Below, piece after piece: positions 17,500-26,756 of a DNA stretch of 64,000 nucleotides. The position numbers and the translations under genes are program-made. The notes beneath the pieces were generated by a model that had not been told where the DNA came from, did no database searches, and saw only the letters and a program-made list of their open reading frames with translations. How positions within the stretch are numbered: the stretch's first letter is position 1; the number at the start of each line of letters is the position of its first letter. The stretch is from Bacteroidaceae bacterium HV4-6-C5C (GTDB taxonomy: Bacteria > Bacteroidota > Bacteroidia > Bacteroidales > Bacteroidaceae), in assembly GCA_007896885.1 (NCBI GenBank), contig VOIU01000001.1, positions 1 to 64,000 on the forward strand, written 5' to 3'.

Positions 17500-19869
17500 T
17501 TAGAATTCAAACGTGACACCGATTGTAGGAATCATCGAAGAACTCGAACGCTTTAAAGTCTTCATCTCATATTTCTGTTCATCAATCGGATCACCCGGAT
17601 TTAAAATGTTACCGGTACTTACAATGACATCCTGACTCTTGAATGAACTGCCTGTTATATTCTGCAAATCAAGATAGAGCCCAAGCATGTATTTTTTCAT
17701 ATAAAAGACTTTATCTACTCTCAGATCAAGTTGAGTATATGAAGGGTTTCGTAACGTATTATATCGGGAGTAGTCTAAGTATGGCTTTCCAGAAGCATTC
17801 CAAGCCGATACAAGAGATGACTTGTCTTGATCATAAGGGGTGTAAGGGGCACCACCAATCGACTTAATCTTTGTTCCAACACTCCAATTACGAGATAGGT
17901 AATAGGTTCCTACCAAATTAAAGATATAACCATTATCCCATGCCGAAGCAAGGTAACCACCGCTTTCTTTTTGCGATAAACTTTTGAACAACGTAAACGA
18001 AGACAGCACGTTTATCTTGCGCATCATCAACCACCGGGCTAATAACTCTATGCCATAACTTTTACTTTTACTTGTAGAGACTAGCTGCTCATCACCTATC
18101 ACCCCGTAATCATCACCCTTGCTCATCAGCGGAATACCGTCTTCCACTGATAAAGGCATTTTATCATAACGTTTATAAAAGCCTTCTAAAGAAATTTCCA
18201 GTTCGTTATTCCACATGTAATTGAATCCAGCAGAAAGCTGGGCCACTTGCATATATTTCATTTCTTTATTTACGTAAATTCCTTCATTATTTTTAAAGCC
18301 CATCGCTGTAAGTGGCGGTAATTGGAAATAACGCCCTGCATTAGCACTAAAGTTTAAATTACCGATAAGCCTGTATGACAATGAAAGACGAGGAGAAAAA
18401 TGTTGCAAAATCCGTTTTGTACTTGATGAATAGGAGGCGGCATCCGACCTAATACCCAACGAAGTTTTGAAGCGATCATTGGCGGAACTGTAATCTGCAT
18501 GAGCAAATACTCCCCACTTAAAGAACTCCAGTTGAGTATCATAATTAAGGTCTATTTCCTTATTGTCTCTATAAAGCCGTTGATAACTTTTATTTGAATA
18601 TTGAACATAATCCAAGTTTAGTCCGGCATTTATCTTCCAATTCCCCATCCGGGCAAGATTCTCAATTCTAAGTTTAGACTCCTGTTCCGATGAACGGTAT
18701 TTGAGCCTTAACTTATCAGGATTATCATTTAAATTATCTTGATATTTAGTGTTACGATTGTTCAGATAGCTATGGCTAAGAGTTATGGTCTGGGTATATT
18801 TTTTGCTATAATGCTTATAGACACCTCCTAAAGTAAATGTTTCTTGTTTTATCGTTGGTAAGTATCCAAGTATATACTCTGCATCTTCTGTTGTTGCCTT
18901 ATCGTTCAGCTTCATATCATCCAATCCAGCAAGCCCTATAATTGTAAATTCATGAACCGATGATCTTTTTGTTTTAACCTTAAATAATAAATCATTATAG
19001 GTCGGCAAAAAGGGAAGGCCAAATAAATCAAATAGAAACTGAAGATAAGATCGTCTCACCGACAATGTATAAGTGGTATTATTACCCAAAGGGCCGTCCG
19101 AAGCTACAGAAGCCTCGGATGCGCCCAAAGTTGCCTTAAAAGAATGTTTGTCCGGATTGCCATCTGCCAATTTAAAACTCAATACAGAACTAAGTGCATT
19201 ACTACTATAAGAAGGGAATGCTGCGGTATAAAAACTGACCTCACGAATAAGATCAGCATTAATGAGTCCCACAGGTCCACCGGAAGCACCTTGTGTACTA
19301 AAATGATTGATGTTTGGTATTTCTATTCCATCTAAGAAAAAACGGTTTTCAGACGGACCACCTCCTCTTACAATCAAATCATTTCTATAACCTCCCGGAG
19401 AAAAAGAAACGCCAGGATAAGATTGCACGATACGGGATATATCACGGTTCGCTCCCGGGCTTTTTTCTATCTCCTGCGTATTTATAACATGTAAACCTAC
19501 AGGACTTTCTATTGAACGTCGAAAGGGCTGAGGATATATATTTACACCAGATAGTTCTTTGACATTTTCTTCTATTTCAATTAAAATATCCAAATCTTTA
19601 ACTGTCAGCAGGAATTCTGGTGTTAGCTCAGTACTATACCCTACGCAAGAGACCTGAAGTATATAAGGACCAGGATCGAGATTCTCAATCGAGAAGTGTC
19701 CCGCAGCATCGGTTTGTGTCCCATTCGCTGTTCCTTTTATCAATACAGTGGCATAAGCAACAGGATTACGATCTCCTTTATCTATAACAGTTCCTTTTAT
19801 TGAATGCTTTTGATATGCAAAAACATTCATTCCTAACAACAAAATAATTATACTAAGACTTGTTCTCAT
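17500..19869 (-). CDS. TonB-dependent receptor with carboxypeptidase-like N-terminal domain
   Basis: 789 residues: signal peptide (IILLLGMNVFAYQ), CarboxypepD-like domain (KGTVIDKGDRNPVAYATVLI), plug (VRGGGPSENRFFLDGIEIPN) and a C-terminal beta-barrel ending in Phe (GVTFEF). At about 790 residues it is shorter than a SusC protein and has no SusD partner, so it is an ordinary TonB receptor rather than a glycan importer. No ligand can be assigned; adjacent genes (GNAT-YoaP, SDR) give no clear hint. Confidence 0.88.
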   Translation of the reverse strand: MRTSLSIIILLLGMNVFAYQKHSIKGTVIDKGDRNPVAYATVLIKGTANGTQTDAAGHFSIENLDPGPYILQVSCVGYSTELTPEFLLTVKDLDILIEIEENVKELSGVNIYPQPFRRSIESPVGLHVINTQEIEKSPGANRDISRIVQSYPGVSFSPGGYRNDLIVRGGGPSENRFFLDGIEIPNINHFSTQGASGGPVGLINADLIREVSFYTAAFPSYSSNALSSVLSFKLADGNPDKHSFKATLGASEASVASDGPLGNNTTYTLSVRRSYLQFLFDLFGLPFLPTYNDLLFKVKTKRSSVHEFTIIGLAGLDDMKLNDKATTEDAEYILGYLPTIKQETFTLGGVYKHYSKKYTQTITLSHSYLNNRNTKYQDNLNDNPDKLRLKYRSSEQESKLRIENLARMGNWKINAGLNLDYVQYSNKSYQRLYRDNKEIDLNYDTQLEFFKWGVFAHADYSSANDRFKTSLGIRSDAASYSSSTKRILQHFSPRLSLSYRLIGNLNFSANAGRYFQLPPLTAMGFKNNEGIYVNKEMKYMQVAQLSAGFNYMWNNELEISLEGFYKRYDKMPLSVEDGIPLMSKGDDYGVIGDEQLVSTSKSKSYGIELLARWLMMRKINVLSSFTLFKSLSQKESGGYLASAWDNGYIFNLVGTYYLSRNWSVGTKIKSIGGAPYTPYDQDKSSLVSAWNASGKPYLDYSRYNTLRNPSYTQLDLRVDKVFYMKKYMLGLYLDLQNITGSSFKSQDVIVSTGNILNPGDPIDEQKYEMKTLKRSSSSMIPTIGVTFEF

Positions 19870-19971
19870 AAAATTCTGGTTGGCACAAATTATTCCTTAT
19901 ACATTTCTTTCTTATTTAAAATAACAACATGTTTATGATCTCATTGGTTCATTATAATATATTGAGACTGA

Positions 19972-20766
19972 TTAAATAGTCGGAATCGTTCCGCCATCAA
20001 TGACATATTCAGTTCCGGTCAGATAGGTAGCTCTGGGAGAAACCAAAAAGCCAACAAGTTCTGCAATTTCTTGAGGTTGTGCCGGTCGACCGAAAGGTAT
20101 ACCTCCCAATGCGCTCATTACGCTTTGAGTTGCTTCTTCAATTGTAATTTTAGCACTTTCAGAAATACGTTCCATCATGTGTGCGGCAGAATCAGTCATA
20201 ATCCAACCAGGTGAAACTGTTAACACCCGAATACCTTTAGGCGAGACTTCATTAGATAAGCTTTTGCTATAATTTATCAATCCAGCCTTGGCTGCGGCAT
20301 AAGGCAATGTGGAATCGTATAAAGGCAGCTTACCTTGAATAGATGCAATATGGATAATCACGCCACTTCCACGTGTTATCATTTGTGGTAAGAATGCTCT
20401 ATCCAGACGGACAGGAGCAAGCAGGTTTGTTCTTATTGTGGCTTCCCAATCTTCGTCGGTCAACACTGCAAAGCCACCTCCGGGAGTTTCCGAACCACCA
20501 AGGTTATTTACCAGAATATCCAATTTACCATACTCTAAAAGTATTTCATCCACCACTTTTTGAGTTCCCTCTGCTCTACTTAAATCCGCCGGAATAAAAT
20601 GAAGGTTTGGATTCTCACTTTCCGGTTTATGCCTTGCTGTTATGACTACCGTTGCTCCTGCTCTTAGCAAGCGTTCGGAAATTGCTTTTCCGGCACCTTT
20701 GGTACCACCTGTTACTAATGCAACTTTACCTGATAATTCATTGTTATAATTAAAATTCTGTTCCAT
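19972..20766 (-). CDS. SDR family oxidoreductase
   Basis: 264 residues. The NAD(P)-binding motif VTGGTKGAGKAI, the NNLGG motif and the catalytic YAAAK (Tyr-x3-Lys) identify a classical short-chain dehydrogenase/reductase. The C-terminal YLTGTEYVIDGGTIPTI is typical. It is divergent from an HxlR regulator with paired promoters in the 120-base gap, so it is probably that regulator's target, induced by an electrophile or redox stress. The substrate is unknown. Confidence 0.88.
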   Translation of the reverse strand: MEQNFNYNNELSGKVALVTGGTKGAGKAISERLLRAGATVVITARHKPESENPNLHFIPADLSRAEGTQKVVDEILLEYGKLDILVNNLGGSETPGGGFAVLTDEDWEATIRTNLLAPVRLDRAFLPQMITRGSGVIIHIASIQGKLPLYDSTLPYAAAKAGLINYSKSLSNEVSPKGIRVLTVSPGWIMTDSAAHMMERISESAKITIEEATQSVMSALGGIPFGRPAQPQEIAELVGFLVSPRATYLTGTEYVIDGGTIPTI

Positions 20767-20779
20767 AGTGTTTTTGATG

Positions 20780-20810
20780 CAAAAATACAGTGTAAATAGA
20801 ATCTATACAA
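20780..20810 (-). promoter_or_regulatory. promoter of the SDR gene
   Basis: On the minus strand TTG (20810-20808), 20-base spacer, TATTTTTG (20787-20780): a full match to the Bacteroidota promoter, 14 bases before the SDR ATG. Confidence 0.65.
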
Positions 20811-20851
20811 GTACGGAAAAACGAATCGGATAGGGATAAATTATTCCCTTA

Positions 20852-20882
20852 TTGCGAAATTTTGAACAGTTGAATATATTTG
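20852..20882 (+). promoter_or_regulatory. promoter of hxlR, nearly touching the start codon
   Basis: TTG (20852-20854), 20-base spacer, TATATTTG (20875-20882). The -7 box ends 4 bases before the ATG at 20887, so transcription would begin at or near the first codon and give a leaderless message. Confidence 0.6.
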
Positions 20883-20886
20883 CCCT

Positions 20887-21258
20887 ATGTATGAACGAAA
20901 GATACCAATAAGTTTAAATTGCGGACTCGACCTAATCGGTGAAGTTCTGTATGGAAAATGGAAGATCCGTCTATTGTGGTTTATCCATGAAGGATATAAA
21001 CGTCCAAGTGAGTTACAACGCAAGATCCCGGATGCATCCCGCCGGGTTTTGAATATCCAATTAAAAGAATTGGAAGATCATGAATTGGTAAAAAAGACGA
21101 TATACCCGGTAGTTCCACCTAAAGTTGAATATAATCTGACGGAAATTGGTGAGACTTTAATCCCTGTACTTTCAATGTTGGGACAGTGGGGTGACGAGCA
21201 TCAAGAACGTCTACGATATTTGATATTCAAGCGTTTAAGGCAAAACTCTGCAGAATAA
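20887..21258 (+). CDS. HxlR family transcriptional regulator
   Basis: 123 residues. The winged helix follows the HxlR pattern: a conserved Cys at 12, GEVLYGKWKIRLLWFI, SELQRKIPDASRRVLNIQLKELE, and the wing VPPKVEYNLTEIG. HxlR proteins often sense electrophiles or oxidants through the N-terminal Cys. It is divergently transcribed from the SDR gene and probably controls it and itself. The start is chosen because the Cys would sit about 10 residues in, as usual. Confidence 0.88.
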   Translation: MYERKIPISLNCGLDLIGEVLYGKWKIRLLWFIHEGYKRPSELQRKIPDASRRVLNIQLKELEDHELVKKTIYPVVPPKVEYNLTEIGETLIPVLSMLGQWGDEHQERLRYLIFKRLRQNSAE

Positions 21259-21269
21259 ATTAAGCCGTT

Positions 21270-22181
21270 TCAATTAAAATTTGATCTGAAATCCAATGGA
21301 GATAGATTCATCTTTCTCTTAAACAATTTATTGAAAGATTGCGGTTGCTCAAAGCCTAATTGATAAGCTATTTCGGCGACTGTCAACTGAGTGGTACTTA
21401 GGTATATTTTAGCTTTCTCAAGAAGTTTCTCATGAATGTGATATTGGGCACTTTCTCCAGTTAGTGAACGAAGCATATCACTAAGATAGCGTGGAGATAG
21501 ATTCACTTGATCCGCTAAATACTCTACAGTAGGAAGGCCTTTTTCCAGAGAGAAACCATTATCAAAATATTCATCAAGCAATTCTTCCATTCGGACAAGC
21601 AAATCATGATTGACCGCCTTGCGTGTCATAAACTGCCTCTTATAAAAACGCTGACTATAATTAAGCAAAACTTCTATGTAAGAGATCAAAACATCCTGAC
21701 TAGTCTCGTCAATCGGTATATTCAGTTCTTGATCTATACTCTTAAACAGATTTAGGATGACAATCTGTTCAGCCTCCGATAAATGAAGAGCCTCATTAGT
21801 TGCATAACTGAAAAAACCATATTTTCTCATATTCTTCCCCAACGGGTAATTTCTGAAAAAATCGGGATGTACAAATATACTAAACCCACTGTACTCGGCA
21901 TTCTGCTCGGTAGCAATGATTTGATTAGGGGCGGTAAACATCATACCGCCCTCATCAAAATCGTAATAACCTTGTCCGTATCCCATCTTTCCATTAGTCG
22001 ATTTTTTATAAGAAATAACGTAGAATCCCATAACGAATGATAATTTACGATTACTCTCGTCGACTTTCATCTGACAAGTATCAACAACACTCAAAAGGGG
22101 ATGTCTGGGTTTTGTCAAATGAAGCAGATTATGCAACTCCGAAATAGACTCTATTCTTAAAGGAGAAAGGTTATTATTCAT
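21270..22181 (-). CDS. AraC family transcriptional regulator
   Basis: 303 residues. The N-terminal cupin-like sensing half has HPLLSVVDTCQM and YYDFDEGGMMFTAPNQ. The C-terminal two-helix-turn-helix domain has VEYLADQVNLSPRYLSDMLR and VAEIAYQLGFEQPQSFNKLFKRK. It is closely similar in layout to the AraC protein encoded at 51382-52281 (shared HPL-SV-D, YDYQEG/YDFDEG, FYKRQFMTRK), so the two are paralogues. It follows the SDR gene with a 23-base gap, probably in one transcript. Confidence 0.88.
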   Translation of the reverse strand: MNNNLSPLRIESISELHNLLHLTKPRHPLLSVVDTCQMKVDESNRKLSFVMGFYVISYKKSTNGKMGYGQGYYDFDEGGMMFTAPNQIIATEQNAEYSGFSIFVHPDFFRNYPLGKNMRKYGFFSYATNEALHLSEAEQIVILNLFKSIDQELNIPIDETSQDVLISYIEVLLNYSQRFYKRQFMTRKAVNHDLLVRMEELLDEYFDNGFSLEKGLPTVEYLADQVNLSPRYLSDMLRSLTGESAQYHIHEKLLEKAKIYLSTTQLTVAEIAYQLGFEQPQSFNKLFKRKMNLSPLDFRSNFN

Positions 22182-22204
22182 AAGACTTTTTTCTAAACGA
22201 ATTA

Positions 22205-23002
22205 TTACAAGAAAGATTCTTTCATATAACGCATAAATGCTTCATCGCCTTCTTCCAGTCTTTTTCTGTAAAGTTCTTTAGCATCAGCACCCGCCACATA
22301 GCGTAATTGATTTTTTCCATCTGTCGCTGCTTCATATACAACTTCAGCCATCTGTTCGGCTGTAGAAGCCATTTCCATCATTTTTGAGGTATTCTCCATC
22401 ATAGTCCCTATTAAAGAGTCGTAATCCGGAGTGGAAGAAAAATCAAGCGAACGACTTATAAAATCGGTTTGTATCCCTCCAGGAGAAACGGTTTTTATAC
22501 CAATACCCAATTGCCCCAGTTCAAACCACATTGATTCACTCCACCCCTCAAGTGCCCATTTCGTTGCATGGTAAGTAGATCCGAACGGAAAAGAAATTAG
22601 TCCTCCAATAGAGGTGGTGGAAATAAATAGTCCGCTTTTCTTCTCCCTAAAATATGGAATGAACGCTTTTGTCACACGAATAGTTCCTAACAAGTTTGTG
22701 TCCAACTCTCTGGTTATTTGCTCATCTGTCAGAGCTTCTAGCGGACCTATCAGACCATAACCGGCATTATTGAAAACGACATCCACTCCACCCAAATCTA
22801 TAGCAGTCCGAACAGTTTTGTCGATTAGCTCGACATTTGTCACATCCAATGGAAGTAGAACCACACTTTCCAAGTGGTTTAATTCTTCCTCTTTCTCTGG
22901 ATTACGCATGGTGGCAATCACATTCCATCCTCTATTTTGAAATAATTTAGCTGCTGCCTTCCCGAGTCCGGAAGATGCACCTGTAATAAAAATAGTCTTC
23001 AT
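22205..23002 (-). CDS. SDR family oxidoreductase
   Basis: 265 residues with TGASSGLGKAAAKLF (NADP-binding), NNAGYG and the catalytic YHATK. The C-terminal tail with AGADAKELYRKR resembles the large group of stress-related SDRs often encoded with AraC regulators. It is the first gene of a two-gene leftward unit with the AraC gene after it. The substrate cannot be assigned. Confidence 0.87.
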   Translation of the reverse strand: MKTIFITGASSGLGKAAAKLFQNRGWNVIATMRNPEKEEELNHLESVVLLPLDVTNVELIDKTVRTAIDLGGVDVVFNNAGYGLIGPLEALTDEQITRELDTNLLGTIRVTKAFIPYFREKKSGLFISTTSIGGLISFPFGSTYHATKWALEGWSESMWFELGQLGIGIKTVSPGGIQTDFISRSLDFSSTPDYDSLIGTMMENTSKMMEMASTAEQMAEVVYEAATDGKNQLRYVAGADAKELYRKRLEEGDEAFMRYMKESFL

Positions 23003-23137
23003 AATTTTCTTTCTTTTAAAAATTTACGGTGCAAAGTTCACGCTTTATTTGCCGTTACGTGTTGCCATATTGAGTTTGGTTGTATCCAAAACAACTCATT
23101 CGATAAGAACCTATAAATTAGCTCGAAAAATGTATAT

Positions 23138-24121
23138 TTATATTTCTTTCAACTCTGCATTTATAAAATCAATCTCTTCCTTCGATAATTTAAGATTCGC
23201 CGCGTTGGCGTTTTGAATAGACTGCCGGGCATTGCGTGCACCTGCCAAAGCAATGGTAATGCCAGGTTGTTCTACGGTCCATCTTAATACCAATTGAGAA
23301 AGAGAAGCATTTTTACTTTCAGCTAATGGCTTCAATTTTTCAAGAAAATTATTTACTTTGGTGATATTCTCCGGTGAGAAAGATGGGTGTGCAGCACGGT
23401 GATCGCCCTCTGCAAATTTAGAATGCGCTGTGAGCTTTCCGGTCAACAAACCTCTTTCCATCGGACTATAGGCTATAATGGATTTATTTTTTTTAATGCA
23501 GTAGGGTACTATTTCTTCTTCAATCTTCCGATTCACCATACTATATGGCACCTGATTACTGATAAGCGTAAGTGTTTTATCAGCCTCATCAAACCATTCC
23601 GCGGTATAATTACAAACACCGGCATATCGCACCTTACCTTCTTCTATTAATCTTGCTACCGCTTCGTACGTCTCATCAAACGGAGTCGTCATATCATGCC
23701 AATGTATCTGGTATAGATCAATATAATCAGTTTTCAACCGTCTCAAGCTATCCTCACATTCCTTTATGACACTCTCCTTACCGGCATACTTATAAATATC
23801 AATATCTTCTCCACGATTATTTTTACTCTTAAGAGCCAATGTACCCTTTGCCAAATCCCAACGCATACCAAACTTAGTCAGAATCTGAACTTTATCACGG
23901 GGAATTCCTTGAATAGCTTCACTGACAATTTCTTCACTCTCACCTTGTCCGTAAATAGGAGCTGTATCAATACTTGTCACACCTAAATCATAACTAGCCC
24001 GGATAGCATCAATAGCATCTTTTCGGTCTGTTTTACCCCACATCCATCCTCCGGCAGCCCACGCGCCGAAAGTAATTACCGATAATTCTAAATCGGTATT
24101 TGAAATACTTCTGTACTCCAT
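23138..24121 (-). CDS. aldo/keto reductase
   Basis: 327 residues of the AKR (alpha/beta)8 fold. The catalytic tetrad can be read: Asp in SIDTAPIYGQGESE with the Tyr of IYG, Lys in ILTKFGM and His in YQIHWHD. The NADPH-binding C-terminal part has VEQPGITIALAGARNARQ. It is transcribed leftward ahead of the SDR-AraC pair, but a 135-base gap suggests a separate transcript. Role probably reduction of reactive aldehydes; the substrate is unknown. Confidence 0.88.
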   Translation of the reverse strand: MEYRSISNTDLELSVITFGAWAAGGWMWGKTDRKDAIDAIRASYDLGVTSIDTAPIYGQGESEEIVSEAIQGIPRDKVQILTKFGMRWDLAKGTLALKSKNNRGEDIDIYKYAGKESVIKECEDSLRRLKTDYIDLYQIHWHDMTTPFDETYEAVARLIEEGKVRYAGVCNYTAEWFDEADKTLTLISNQVPYSMVNRKIEEEIVPYCIKKNKSIIAYSPMERGLLTGKLTAHSKFAEGDHRAAHPSFSPENITKVNNFLEKLKPLAESKNASLSQLVLRWTVEQPGITIALAGARNARQSIQNANAANLKLSKEEIDFINAELKEI

Positions 24122-24287
24122 CGTCTTTATATTATTAATTAGCTATAATCAAACTCATTGAAACCAATATGATTGTCAAAGTTAATATAGAATAAACAAA
24201 TAAACTGATAATCGGGTTGAAAAGATCAATACCTATTTGAGGTGATTTCCCTCCCAAGCAATAGCTATATTTACCTATATCTTGCGA

Positions 24288-24318
24288 TTGTATTTATATA
24301 ATAGAAGAGATAATTTTG
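24288..24318 (+). promoter_or_regulatory. promoter of the TonB receptor/DUF4374 operon
   Basis: TTG (24288-24290), 20-base spacer, TAATTTTG (24311-24318). It overlaps a possible TTG start at 24282 and so rules that start out in favour of the ATG at 24342. Confidence 0.6.
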
Positions 24319-24341
24319 CGCTTTCTAAAATCTTAGATAAA

Positions 24342-26735
24342 ATGAATCAAAAAATGCTAAAGTATCTCTTATTACAAGGAATATTGTTTATAAGCCTCAT
24401 CTGCTATTCTCAAAACAGAATGGGGAGTATAAGTGGCCGTGTAACTGACAGCAAATCCCAACCGATAGAGACGGCATTAGTCCTGCTTAAGGGAACTAAC
24501 ATAAGTGAATATACAAATGAAAGCGGTGAATACCGTTTAATGAACGTCCCTATAGGAAACCGGACTGTAATCATTCGTGGTGTAGGATTGAAAGAAAAAT
24601 CAATCAACATAACCGTACTGGCCGGAAGAACAACTCATATACCCGATGTTGAGATAGATAATACTCTTGAACTTTCGGCAATCACCGTTACTGGCAAAAC
24701 CGAGGCACGTAAACAACAAGAGCAAGCTTATGCCATCACTGTTTTAGATGGCAAAAAGTTGTATAATAGCTCGGCATCGGTAAGTAAACTATTGAACAAT
24801 ATATCGAGCGTAAGAGTACGCGAAGACGGCGGCGTAGGTTCAGGGTACAGCTTCAACCTTAATGGATTCACAGGTAAACAAGTAAAGTTTTTCCTTGATG
24901 GAGTGCCAATGGATAACTTCGGTTCATCATTCAACCTAAGCAATATTTCCATCAGCATGGCAGATAGGATTGACATCTATAAGGGCGTACTACCGGTTAA
25001 TCTTGGAGCCGATGCTCTCGGAGGAGCCGTTAATATCATTCCACGCAAAGTGGCAAATTATTTAGATGCTTCTTATTCTATTGGCTCATTCAATACACAC
25101 AAAGCTTCATTGAATACAGCTTATACTGATTCGAAGACTGGTTTCACTATGCGTCTAAACGGATTCTTCAACTATTCGGATAATGATTATAAAGTATTTG
25201 TACCTATTATTGATCTAGCCACAAATAAAAAAATAGACGAAAGAAATGTGAACCGTTTCAATGATAATTATCGTTCAGGTGGAGTACGTTTTGAGACGGG
25301 GCTTACGGGAAAATCATACGCCGATTACCTGTTACTCGGACTTATTTGGTCGAAAAACGATGCTAATGTACAAACAGGTGCCACAATGGATGCTGTATAC
25401 GGAGGTGTGAAAGCAAAAAGTCAATCGATGATTCCATCCATAAGATGGAAAAAAGAGAATTTGTTTGTCGAAGGATTATCCGCATCACTATATGGAGCAT
25501 ATAGCATGGTAGACTCTTATTCCATTGATACCTTATCACGTAAATACAACTGGTTGGGTGAATCGGTACCGACATCCACACATGGTGAAGGTATTAATAC
25601 CGACTCTAAGATTAAAAACAAGGAATGGATTGCAAATGCCAATATCAGCTACATGCTCGATATGCATCAATCGCTGACCTTGAACCACGTATTTACAGCA
25701 AACAACAGAAAAATACACGATAAAGTAGATCCGGATAATGAATCAAATAAAATACCCCAAAAGCTCAGTAAGAATATCACGGGATTAGGATGGTTGCTCA
25801 AATACGATCAGTGGAATGCCAACATCTTTGCAAAAATGTACAATTTACATAGCACATCCACCAAAATACTAGACAGATTCACCGATAATGAGCGACTGGA
25901 AAATCTTAAAGAAAATAAAATGGAGATTGGGTATGGAGCTGCTTTCACTTATTTTATCCTACCTAAACTGCAAGCCAAGTTATCTTACGAACACGCTTAT
26001 CGTCTTCCCGAAAGTAATGAAATGTTTGGTGACGGATTAATTCAACAAGCTAACCCCGACTTGGAACCTGAGCAAAGTGATAATGTCAACTTAGGGTTCA
26101 TCTTTGAGCAAAACATACAAGATCACACCTTTAATATTGAAATCAACGGAATATATCGCAATACCAAAGATTTTATCCGCAAAGGAGTCAGTCTGACTTC
26201 AAACCCGACAACCGGCTATGAGAATATAGGAAAAGTACGTACCACCGGTATTGAAGGAGGTGTCAATTATAAATGGAAAAAAATGATTGCAGCAGGAGCT
26301 AACATCACTTATCAGAATATAAAAGACAAGCAGAAATATGAAACCAACGGCAGCTATGTGGGTTCCGATCAGATAGAACATCTTACTTATGGAGAACGCG
26401 TTCCAAACATACCGTATTTGTTCGGAAATGCCAACTTAGGACTACGTTTCCAAGATTTAGCAACCCAGCAATCCGAACTATCCATTGATTATTCTTTCGA
26501 TTGGCTGAAAGGGTATTATTTGTCTTTCCCAGGATTGGGAGCACGCTCCTCGAAAAAGATCATACCTAGCCAGGCATCTCATGATGTATCTGTAGGCTAT
26601 TCACTCGAAAATGGAAAATACAATATCGCATTGGAATGTACGAATATAACCGATAAAAGACTTTACGACAATTACAGATTGCAAAAACCAGGCAGGGCAT
26701 TCAACCTCAAGTTCCGCTATTTTATCAACTGGTAA
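24342..26735 (+). CDS. TonB-dependent receptor (possible XusA-type siderophore receptor)
   Basis: About 797 residues from ATG 24342 (an ATG at 24354 is also possible); the promoter position rules out the upstream TTG. Signal peptide GILFISLICYSQN, a carboxypeptidase-like domain (GSISGRVTDSKSQPIETALV), plug (NLNGFTGKQVKFFLDGVPM, GVLPVNLGADALGGAVNI) and a barrel ending in FNLKFRYFINW. The barrel carries PESNEMFGDG and NPDLEPEQSDN, common in iron-siderophore receptors. It is followed 21 bases later by a DUF4374 lipoprotein, the arrangement I recall for XusA-XusB of Bacteroides thetaiotaomicron. Confidence 0.82.
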   Translation: MNQKMLKYLLLQGILFISLICYSQNRMGSISGRVTDSKSQPIETALVLLKGTNISEYTNESGEYRLMNVPIGNRTVIIRGVGLKEKSINITVLAGRTTHIPDVEIDNTLELSAITVTGKTEARKQQEQAYAITVLDGKKLYNSSASVSKLLNNISSVRVREDGGVGSGYSFNLNGFTGKQVKFFLDGVPMDNFGSSFNLSNISISMADRIDIYKGVLPVNLGADALGGAVNIIPRKVANYLDASYSIGSFNTHKASLNTAYTDSKTGFTMRLNGFFNYSDNDYKVFVPIIDLATNKKIDERNVNRFNDNYRSGGVRFETGLTGKSYADYLLLGLIWSKNDANVQTGATMDAVYGGVKAKSQSMIPSIRWKKENLFVEGLSASLYGAYSMVDSYSIDTLSRKYNWLGESVPTSTHGEGINTDSKIKNKEWIANANISYMLDMHQSLTLNHVFTANNRKIHDKVDPDNESNKIPQKLSKNITGLGWLLKYDQWNANIFAKMYNLHSTSTKILDRFTDNERLENLKENKMEIGYGAAFTYFILPKLQAKLSYEHAYRLPESNEMFGDGLIQQANPDLEPEQSDNVNLGFIFEQNIQDHTFNIEINGIYRNTKDFIRKGVSLTSNPTTGYENIGKVRTTGIEGGVNYKWKKMIAAGANITYQNIKDKQKYETNGSYVGSDQIEHLTYGERVPNIPYLFGNANLGLRFQDLATQQSELSIDYSFDWLKGYYLSFPGLGARSSKKIIPSQASHDVSVGYSLENGKYNIALECTNITDKRLYDNYRLQKPGRAFNLKFRYFINW

Positions 26736-26756
26736 TCTACAAAAAAGAGAAGAAAA

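Noticed and set aside
23039-23110. Inverted repeat GAGTTTGGTTG / CAAAACAACTC upstream of the SDR-AraC pair
   Set aside because: Only about eight of eleven positions pair; not distinct from chance in AT-rich DNA.
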